Under the pieces are notes generated by a model. That model had not been told where the DNA came from. It worked only from the letters and a program-made list of their open reading frames with translations, and did no database searches. 64,000 bases of DNA from Tricholoma matsutake (Eukaryota > Basidiomycota > Agaricomycetes > Agaricales > Tricholomataceae). The DNA lies in NCBI GenBank assembly GCA_026075535.2, contig AP026540.1:4030001-4094000 (forward strand). The letters run 5' to 3'. A program made the translations under genes and the position numbers. Positions 55,435 to 64,000 of the stretch are shown in pieces. Position 1 is the stretch's first letter. The number at the start of each line of letters is the position of its first letter.

Positions 55435-58400
55435 CACTTGGCTGCCTACGTTTGTCTCAACGTGTCCGCTCTTTCCGACCCTGACTCCTTAACCATTCTT
55501 TTAACCTTCCCCGAATCTTCCGCCCCTTTCCAAACCCTTATTGACTCTGGCTCCTCCCACTGCTTCCTTGACTCCTCTTTCATGTTGAATAACCAACTCA
55601 GCACAGAATCCATTAACCCGATCAGTTTACGACTCTTTGATGGTACTTGCAACTCCACCATAACTCAGATCGTCAAACTTCTGGTCACCTTCCCTGCTGG
55701 TGAAGTATTCAATTTGTCATTTTATGTAACCTCGCTTGACTCTTCCTGTTCCGCCGTACTCGGTCATAACTGGCTGAAGCAATACAATCCGTTGATTGAC
55801 TGGTCTTCAAGCCAACTCGCTTTCCGCTCTGCAGATCATAGAGGTCCAGCACCCCTGACGTCACCTTTGTCCCCGAATCTTCTGGTAGAAATCCTCGACT
55901 CTTCTGCACTTTCCGAACCCCCCATTCCTCCTAAGTTTACACCTCCCGACATCTCCTTCATCAATGCTGCCGCTTATGCATGTGCTAGCAAACTTCCTGG
56001 GGCAGTAGCTTTTCAGATGACCTTTGCTCCAGAAGGTTTATCTGCCTGCTCCATCCATTCCGCTATCTCTTCTGACCTTTCCGAGATTCTGCCTGAGTAT
56101 CATGAATTTGCTGATGTCTTTAATAAGACTAAAGCGGATACCCTTCCTCCACATCGGTCTTACGACCTCAAGATAGAGACAGAAGACAATACTCCTCTGC
56201 CTCTGGGCCGAATGTATTCTCTCTCCCCCTCTGAACTAGAAGCCTTATGAGTCTTTATTGACGAAAACGTCTGCTCAGGTTTCATCTGCCCATCCAAGTC
56301 GCCGCATGGCGCCCCTATTCTCTTCTTCAAGAAGAAGGACGGTAGTCTCCGACTTTGTGTCGACTACCAAGGACTTAACCGTCTTACAAAGAAAGACCGC
56401 TACCCACTTCCTCTCATTTCCGACCTACTTGACTCTCCCCACAAAGCCCGCTTGTTCACCAAAATAGACTTGTGGCACGCTTATCACCTAGTCCGCATCG
56501 CTGATGGTGATGAGTGGAAAACTACTTTCCGCACCCGCTATGGATCCTTCGAGTGGTTGGTGGTCCCCTTTGGGCTCACTAATGCACCCGCAGCTTTCCA
56601 GTGTTTTATGAACGACATCTTCAGCGACATGCTGGATGTTTGTGTCATCGTATACCTCGATGACATCCTAATCTATTCCGATGACAAGTCCCAGCACGGG
56701 GCTCACGTCAAAGAAGTCCTCTGCCGTCTCCAGAAAAATGGACTTTATGCCTCTCCACAGAAATGTGAGTTCCACAAAGACACCGTCAAATATTTGGGTT
56801 TCATCCTTTCACCGGATGGACTGTGGATGTCTGAGGATAAAGTCAAAACCGTGCTTGACTGGCCCGAGCCTAGGAAAGTTAAGGACATTCAATCCTTCTT
56901 AGGCTTTTGCAACTTTTACCGCCGCTTCATTAATGGCTATTCAGACATTGTCATCCCACTCACCCGCTTGACGTGGAAATCCGCACCATGGGACTTCAAC
57001 AAGAAGTGCCGCGACACTTTTGAAAAGCTCAAACAAGAATTCACCCACGCCCCCATCTTAACACAATGGGTACCTGACTCACAGATGGTACTCGAAACTG
57101 ACGCTTCTGACTACGCCCTAGCGGCTATCCTTTCGGTTTACACTGCGGATGGAGAAATCCATCTGGTCACTTTTCATTCCCGCTCCTTCAATCCCGCTGA
57201 ACTAAATTATGACACCCATGATAAGGAACTCTTGGCCATTTTCGAAGCTTTCAAACACTGGCGGCAGTATTTCGAGGGTTCCGCAAACCCGGTTGATGTG
57301 GTCACCGACCACAAAAATCTTGAGTACTTCAGCACTACCAAGTTGCTCACCCGCCACCAGGCCCGTTGGTCAGAGTACCTTTCCCAGTTCAATCTCGTCA
57401 TCCGCTTCCACCCTGGGAAACTGGGGGCCAAGCCAGATGCACTCACTAGACGTTGGGATGTCTACCGCAAAGGGGGAAATAGCAACTTCGCCTCCGTAAA
57501 CCCAACCAACTTCCAACCTGTATTCACACAGGAACAGCTCACCTCTTCCCTCTGTGCCACCTATTTTGCCACACCCATCCTTCGACAGGCAGTAATCATG
57601 GATATTGAGAAACTTCACCATGACATCCACACCTCCCTACCCCTTGACCCTTTATCATCTGCACATCTTCCGACACCTGTTGACCCCAACTGGACCATAG
57701 ACAAGGCAGGTCTTCTCCGCCACTTCAACCGGATTTATGTTCCGGACATCGCGGATCTTTGCCTCAAGGTCCTTCAGTACAAACACGATCACATCCTCTC
57801 TGGCCACTTTGGACAAAACAAAACCCAGCAGCTTGTCCGCCGGGAATATGTCTGGCCAAACCTCCGCACCTTTGTGCAGGAATTCTGCAAATCCTGTACC
57901 ACTTGCAAATGATCCAAATCACCTCAACACAAGCCCTACGGGTTCCTAAAACAACTTCCGGTTCCGGAACAACCTTGGAACTCCATCTCCATGGACTTCA
58001 TTGAACAACTACCCAACTCCAATGGTCACACCGCTATCCTGGTCATCGTTGACCGCCTCACCAAGCAAGGCATCTTCATCCCAACTGTCAATGAAATCAC
58101 AGCCCAAGAACTAGCCAACCTGTTCGTCCTCCACGTCTTCTCCAAGCATGGCGTTCCGTCGCATGTCACTTGCGACCGGGGATCTGAGTTTGTCTCCCAT
58201 TTCTTCTGCTCCCTCGGAAAAGCACTCGACATGCAGATCCACTTCACTTCCGGTTATCACCCGCAAGGTGATGGTCAGACAGAACGACTTAATCAGACCT
58301 TGGAACAGTACCTCTGGATCTTCTGCAACTATCAGCAGGATGACTGGTCTCACCTCTTACCCTTGGGTGAATTTGCCTACAACAATGCTCCTTCCACCTC

Positions 58401-59067
58401 TACAGGCGTATCCCCTTTCTTTGCCAACAAAGGCTATCACCCAAACATTTCCATCTTTCCAGAATGTGACTTAGCTTCACAGCGCGCCCATGAGTTTGTC
58501 GTCGACTTAGACGACCTTCATCAGGAGCTTCGGAAGCAACTTGCAGCCGCTCAAGAGCGTTATCAAGGTTCTGCAGACAAACATCGGGCACCTGCACCCG
58601 ACTTCAACATTGGTGATTCTGTCTATGTCACTGCGGAAAATATCCGCACCACACGTCCTTCCAAGAAACTTTCCGAAAAGCACCATGGCCCCTTTGAAAT
58701 CATCGCCCACCCGGGCACTCACTCAGTCACCCTGCAGCTCCCGGATCACATGTGGGCCATTCACCCTGTTTTCCATGTCTCTCAACTAGAGAAACACTCC
58801 CCGAACACAATTCCAAATCGAGTACAACCTCCACCTCCTCCGATCACCATCGATGATGAGCTCGAATATGAAATTGCTGAAGTCCTCAACTCCAAAGTTG
58901 ACAACCGATGTCGCTGCAAGATTCTCTACCTCGTCCGATGGGAAGGTTACCAGGGAACCGATGAAGAGACCTCCTGGCTACCTGTTACAGAACTTGACCA
59001 CGCCCAAGAACTCCTTGTGGATTTTCACACCCGCTACCCGCAAAAACCCGGTCCGTTACCCACTTAA
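55435..59067 (+). pseudogene. Pol of the 53-61 kb gypsy element, two TGA stops
   Basis: One frame encodes protease (TLIDSGSSHCFLD), RT (KKDGSLRLCVDYQGLN, VIVYLDDILIYS), RNase H (ETDASDYALAAILS), integrase zinc region (HILSGHFGQNKT...CKSCTTC), the triad in SMDFIEQLP, CDRGSEF and GQTERLNQ, and a chromodomain (YEIAEVLNSK, YLVRWEGYQGTDEETSWL). Catalytic residues are intact. Breaks are TGA at 56248-56250 (EAL-stop-VFIDEN) and 57910-57912 (TTCK-stop-SKS), both at expected Arg. Confidence 0.9.
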
Positions 59068-59153
59068 AGGCTATTCACATTGCTTATTCACTTGGTTGTA
59101 CTCAGAAACAAAATTCATTGAAAAAAGATTTTTTTTTGGATCCGACTGGATCC

Positions 59154-60142
59154 CTACACTACCTCCACTTCTCCCTCTCTGTCTTTGTCACCCTCTCCCC
59201 CAACCTCGCCCTCTTCTCCACCCTCGTCCTTCTCTCCACCCTCCTCATCTCCACTCTTGCTCTCCTCCTCATCATCCGCTCTCCTTTTCTCCAGATATCT
59301 CTGGAAGGCCTCCCAGTCATCTCCAGATTTTTGGATCCTGCGTCTTTCCCGCCGGGACTCTCGCACCGCCTGCTCCACCTCTTCGTCGCCCTCATCGCTC
59401 TCCTCCCTGGCACTTTCTTCCTCCACCCACTCTGGGTCCATAGCATCCCGAATCTCCCCCATCGACTCCCGCACTGCAGTGGCCACCTCAGCGAACCCCT
59501 TCCTTATCAACTTCATCATTTGTTGCATTATTTCCAGGTTTTCCCTGGTCGTCCCCGTTGTTCCCGCCAGTTTTGCTGCAGGGGCTTCCTGCCCCTCCCA
59601 CACTACCTCCTTGCACTTATGTTTGACATGTGTGCAGTTGTCGCACATGCGTCCCTTTGCACCCATCTTGAAACAAGCGATCTTTTGATATTTGCACCTA
59701 GGCCACTTGTCAGTAAAAAGAGACTGGAAAGGGAAACAAGTATGTACCTTTTGCAAGGCAACGCGGCCTGCACCTGCACCGGACCCTCCGACTCCTCCGA
59801 TCCCACTCGCGCCTTCGACTTGGCGACTTTCTTTTTCTTGGGGGACTTGCTCCCCTCAGCCTCATCCTCCAAACCTGCAGCCGCAGCCGCCCGCTTCTTC
59901 TCCGCTTGTTTTGCGGCCGATGCCTCCTTTTTCTGCACCTCTGCCTGACGCGCCTCCTCAGCCTTTGCAGCCTCCTCTGCTGCCTTCTGTGCCTCCTGTG
60001 CCTGGCGTTCCTCCTCCCTCGCTGCTTCCTCCAGCTCCTTCATCTCCCATTCCATCTGCTCCTTCATCGCCCGCTCCCTCTGTTCATGTTGAGCCCTCAT
60101 CGCGGCCAATTTGATCTGCGCGGATACTGCTGGAGGGGACAT
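59154..60142 (-). CDS. Antisense Zn(II)2Cys6 (Gal4-type) protein inside the gypsy element
   Basis: Two exons, 60142-59748 and 59697-59154, with a 50-base GT-AG intron, give an intact 312-residue protein. Residues 1-90 form a charged, alanine-rich probable coiled coil. A basic patch (SPKKKKVAKSK, ~99-109) is a likely nuclear signal. Cys at 130, 133, 140, 150, 153 and 160 give C-X2-C-X6-C-X9-C-X2-C-X6-C, the fungal binuclear zinc cluster that binds DNA. The intron splits the codon of residue 132, so the cluster forms only after splicing. The C-terminus is strongly acidic, as in activation domains. The gene lies between pol and the 3' LTR on the opposite strand, an unusual place. A regulator of the element or host is inferred, not shown. 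Confidence 0.75.
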
Positions 60143-60279
60143 AATTGATAGTTGATGGGGGAAGGAAAGAACATGAAAATTTTTTCAACCAATTACTGCA
60201 TTCGGAAAATTCAACCAACTTCCTCATTTGGACTCAAACCCTCATGTGCCTCGTAGGCTCGGCACTAAGGGGGAAATAC

Positions 60280-60985
60280 TGTCAAGAACCGTTCCTCACC
60301 CAATTGGAACCCACATCCATCCAACTCTTTCCCGCACATCGAACATGGCTTTTGTCTATGCCTCCTGATTTCGTTCCTGGCCGCCTTGCACTGCCCACGC
60401 TGCTGTGCATCAGGCCACCTTGTACAGCATCCACAGCTGCCTTTCCAAGGCTGCCATCTCTATTGCAAATTCGACTACGGATTCCTGTGCGGCTCCCATA
60501 GGTAATTTATCTACGCAGTCAAGACACTGCCGCAGTCTTCGTTCCTGTTCCGCATTATTCCAGACTACAGTATTTAAGCTTAGTTAGTTTCGCCTTGTAT
60601 TCCTCAGTTCGTATATCGACATAGACTCGACTTTACCCTGCCAATCTAAAACCTCCTTCTACTCCAACCCCTGTCCTCTAAGAGTCTGAACTACATTTGA
60701 CTCAACCTCTAGTCTCCCTCCGAAGTTCTAGTCTCATCTGAACTCAAGCTAAGTCCCTCCGTACTCCTCCCTGTGTTTACCCGCACTTTCCTGCTCCTAC
60801 CTCTAAACCCTCGACTTGAAATTAGGACACCAGACGAGGTGAAGGGCACAGCTTCTTACAAGCTGAAGCCAAGTCCTTTCCGTTCCCCCTCCCACAGAAT
60901 CTGCATCGTCCCGACAATCTCCCGCTATCATCACCCGCAGTGTCCAGACAGATTCTGAAGCGACCTCTAGGATCAGTTCTTAACA
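60280..60985 (+). repeat. 3' LTR of the 53-61 kb gypsy element
   Basis: 706 bp, differing from the 5' LTR at many CpG-type positions (for example CGCCCGATTGG against CACCCAATTGG). It is followed by TATAG. Confidence 0.92.
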
Positions 60986-61959
60986 TATAGTTGAAATGGC
61001 TGCAACGAACTCAGGTCAAGCCTTAACAAAAAGGGGTCAAACCGACATCCACTCACCTTTTTTTTTTTTCAAGCCCTCGGTTGACCCCCCCCCTCCTGCC
61101 ATATATAGTAATTTTCCATCACGTGTATTGATTTTTTTCCCCAAGCCATTTCCCAAAAAATTTCATCACCGGCACATACTGACGTTCCATACTGCCAATA
61201 CTTGTCGCTTTTAGATTGATGCCCACCTCTCAGTGCCACGATGATTCTACAGCTTTAGTTTGACTCATCAATCCACCACAATCAACTGCAATCCCACAGA
61301 TTCCCACCCGTTTACTATCTTGATCACATCAGCATAGCGCAAACCTCAACAATTCAAGTTCTCAAGATTTTCTGGCTGTGTTGGAGGGTAGCGCGCTTCT
61401 GTATGCCTAGGATTTCAGATAACAAGGCCCTGGGTAAGTGTGTTAGGAGGATAGTGCCAGAGGCACTGTCCAACATTTACTGACAAGTTTATTTACAGAA
61501 CAACGTATTTGTTGGTCTGTCATGGTTTGACGCTGCCATCAAGACTCAGGACGATGGTGAACCAATTCCTCATGGAATTGTGGGCAGATTAATGGAATGG
61601 CCATTATACGTTATGGATGTTGTGACACAGCTTTGAGGCCAAGCTGGCCGGAACAGCATGTTAGCAGAGAGACATCAAGTTTTGTAACACTATGGAAGTG
61701 TGCCTGGCACCGAACTTAACACAATTTATGATAAAACTGTCTGGTTATACCAATACAAACCATATTAGGTAGCTATTCTAAGTACTTTGTGGCCTAACAA
61801 AGCCATTCTGCATCATTTAGGTATAGGTCAAAATATTTTTTTCAGCCTCCGGCAGGACCCCACCCCCCCCTACCCACAGTTTGGGATTCCTGTTCTGCCA
61901 CCCCCTTGTAGACTATAAACTCTGAAAGGTGTCCAGTGTAGTCAGTGCTGGTGCTCATA
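60986..61959. other. Unassigned stretch with one splice-like junction
   Basis: No family is recognised. Around 61432-61499 a GTAAGTGTG...TTTACAG segment looks like an intron, followed by an open run NNVFVGLSWFDAAIKTQDDG to a stop near 61637. It may be a remnant of a gene or chance. Confidence 0.25.
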
Positions 61960-62870
61960 GTGACCCCTGCGATTGTGCGATTGTGCCCTCCTCCTTCCCT
62001 CAACTCACATCAGGCACATCTCCAGAACTAATTCAGCTCACAATGTTCAACATCCATCACTAGCCCTTTACACATGTCCTGTGCCACATACTGTCAGGTA
62101 CTGTCAGGGATACACTGATCGGGGCTCATCACTATGTTCCCATTATGATGTTCAACATTCATCACAAGCCCTTTACATGTGTCCCACACTGTGTACTGTC
62201 AGGTACCATTGGGGATACTTCAGCTCACACTAATCAGGGCTCGTCACTGTGTTCCCACCATGCCCATTGTTGTCCCCCACCATCATCTGCCCATCTCCCA
62301 TCAGGAATAACTCAGCTCATGCTAATTGGCACATACCATGCCCATCATCCCCTCCACCACTCATCCCCCCTCACAACTCCTGATCGGCACCCATCAATGC
62401 ATTCCCACCATGCCCATCATCACCTCCACCACTCATCCCACTCACAGCTCCTGATTGGCACCCATCAATGTGTTCACCCAGCATTGTCTATGCCCTTGCA
62501 CTCCTGCTAAATGGCACACCATGCCCATCATCACCTCTGCCACTCATCCCCCCTCATGGCTCCTGATTGGCACCCATCAATGTATTCCCACCATGCCCAG
62601 CATTGTCTACACCCTTGAGCATGCTCATTGTCCCCTCCTCATGGCTTCTGATCGGTGCCCATCAACACATTCCCACCATGCCCAGTGTCATCTCCACCTT
62701 TGTGCTCACTGTCCTCTTGCTTTGGCTCCTATAATCATGTTCACCACCATTCCCACCATTGTGCTTATTACTTGCATTCACTGTTCACTGTGCTGTCAAG
62801 GAACATCACTTTGTACATCTAGATGTGTATTGAACAGTAGTCTACTCAGAATCACTAGTACAATTGCTGA
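61960..62870. repeat. Degenerate minisatellite array
   Basis: Units of roughly 70-100 bp are rich in CACCATGCCCATCATCACC and CTCCTGAT-GGCACCCATCAA, repeated at least six times with variation. The open frames (His/Pro/Thr-rich) are products of the repeat. It recalls the CAGCGCCCATCAC units of the KDZ ends. Confidence 0.75.
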
Positions 62871-62885
62871 CTCGTTGATGTTTGA

Positions 62886-64000
62886 TGGAGTACATTACAC
62901 TCCCCCACCTATTCCAGTTGGATTCCAGTTATTCCAGCCAGAATTTCTGGAATTTCTGGAATCTGGTGGAATTTTTTTTGTATGTAGTTTTCCCTATGCA
63001 GCACAATTCCAGTTGGAATAAGGATCCAATTTACACCTGGAATCCCTGGAATCTGACTGGACTGGACTCATCACAACTGGACTAACTGGAATAACCAGAA
63101 TGCATGGATTAACCGGAATAACTGGAATAACTGGAATAACTGAAATGCACGTGCTTTCCCAAATAAAGGTTTCACATACAGCAAGGATTGAACACTCGAC
63201 CTTGGGTCTACATGAGTCTACACACAGAACAACACACTTAACCACTGATCTACCAAGGATTTATTCCTACCTACATTTAATACCTTTATTACCTAATTAA
63301 GGGCATAGTAACCAGCCATACACATAGCTGCATGCATTGCATGACACATGACATGTGGCTGCCAGCTCACAACCACCACCACTGTTGTCAACACTGCCTC
63401 CTCCTCCTCTCCACTCTACCACCACCACTGCATGTGCACCTGCCACCAGCACTCCCACGCCCACTCCCACCATCACCACCACCTTCAAACGAGCTGACTG
63501 GACAGAACATGGGCCCAAACAATGGCAACTGTCATTTGGGCCATAGATAAGTTTTTCTTTTTTTCTTTTTTTGCTTTTTGTTTGATCAATCAACTAATTG
63601 CTTTTTAGGTTGTATACTACTGGGGATGACCTGCCACAATGAAAAATGCAACCCATACCCACACCCACCCGATCCCCTCCTCCCCATTCAAATGGAATGT
63701 GAGGCTGTTGACATGGGCTAGGAGGGTGCAGAGGGATGCCAGGAGACCCCAGAAGGGGGGTACCTGCCTAGTAAGCACCCACCAACCTCCCTACTCATGC
63801 CACATCACAATGATGTGCCCAAACCCCCCCCCAAAACAAAAAAACAGAAATCCAAATGGGGGATGATGGTGACGAATAACGACAAGCCACCCACCCACAG
63901 CCTCATGAGCAACTGCTTGTGGGGTGGATCGTGGGTGGAATGACGCCCAGGTGCAGGGACAGGAGATGACAACAACACACCACCTGCCTCCAGCCTCAGA
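62886..64000 (-). mobile_element. Second copy of the ATTCC-rich composite repeat, without KDZ
   Basis: Read on the minus strand it follows 8960-10058 and then 24925-25113 continuously: palindromic unit, poly-T, GGT-rich block (one copy), tRNA-like segment, ATTCC units, end CCCCCACCTATTCC. It is cut off by the window end. Confidence 0.75.
63183..63260 (-). repeat. tRNA-like (SINE-type) segment 3
   Basis: Minus-strand A-box-like TGGTAGATCAGTGGTTAAG and B-box-like GTTCAATCC. This is the better-preserved paralogue of 9936-10007. Confidence 0.6.

Larger units (their letters stand above)
53271..60985 (+). mobile_element. Full-length Ty3/gypsy chromovirus with antisense gene
   Basis: The 7,715-bp element has two 706-bp LTRs and exact duplication TATAG (53266-53270 and 60986-60990). 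Gag and pol are on the plus strand. A separate spliced gene lies on the minus strand between pol and the 3' LTR. A purine tract AAGGGGGAAATAC precedes the 3' LTR. Pol is one frame except for two TGA codons; gag has one TGA and two compensating shifts. Confidence 0.93.

Noticed and set aside
61960..62870. A CRISPR-like array of repeats.
   Set aside because: Units are contiguous and diverged with no unique spacers, and the genome is eukaryotic.
62145..63021. A long His/Pro/Thr-rich open frame.
   Set aside because: It is a product of the CACCATGCCCATCATC minisatellite and crosses the boundary of the composite repeat.

Overview
This is a eukaryotic, repeat-dominated window from a basidiomycete, almost certainly an agaricomycete mushroom. 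Genes are split by 45-70 bp GT-AG introns. The families present are typical of mushroom genomes: KDZ and Tnp2 transposases, chromodomain Ty3/gypsy elements, Ty1/copia elements, and expanded genes of unknown function. One element (17896-23942) is 6,047 bp long with 426-bp LTRs. From memory, unchecked, this matches marY1 of Tricholoma matsutake, so a Tricholoma-like ectomycorrhizal fungus is my best guess. Only one conserved housekeeping gene is visible: mitochondrial ribosomal protein mL38/MRPL35 at 49818-51274.

Layout. 0.25-5.7 kb: a decayed Tnp2 (CACTA-type) transposase with a convergent agaricomycete-specific gene. 6.4-8.2 kb: an internally deleted gypsy relic. 8.25-25.1 kb: an ATTCC-rich composite repeat, with tRNA-like and hairpin segments, into which a complete KDZ-class DNA transposon has inserted (10059-24916). 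That transposon has ~550-bp terminal inverted repeats, an 8-bp target duplication, a KDZ transposase and two further genes. A young marY1-like retroelement sits inside the second of those genes. 26-33.9 kb: a gene fragment, a MITE, a copia fragment and an old gypsy element carrying a solo marY1-like LTR. 35.1-49.5 kb: a three-level nest in which a gypsy element (36567-44714) lies in a copia element (35655-49431), which lies in a MITE about 310 bp upstream of MRPL35. 51.6-53 kb: a MITE, a KDZ end relic and a palindromic minisatellite. 53.3-61 kb: a full-length chromodomain gypsy element with an intact antisense gene. 62-64 kb: minisatellites and an inverted second copy of the composite repeat, which preserves the site without the KDZ insertion.

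Three themes join these parts. First, the retroelements carry more than gag-pol. One has an intact antisense gene whose spliced product contains a perfect Zn(II)2Cys6 spacing. Another has two extra ORFs between pol and the 3' LTR, one with zinc knuckles and one with a membrane segment. Second, all three full-length gypsy elements show a Tf1-like self-priming geometry instead of a tRNA primer site, while the copia element has the half-initiator-tRNA primer site known from Drosophila copia. Third, inactivation follows CpG decay: nearly all in-frame stops are TGA at positions expected to be CGA, and catalytic Asp codons preceded by C have become Asn. This fits CpG methylation and deamination of repeats.
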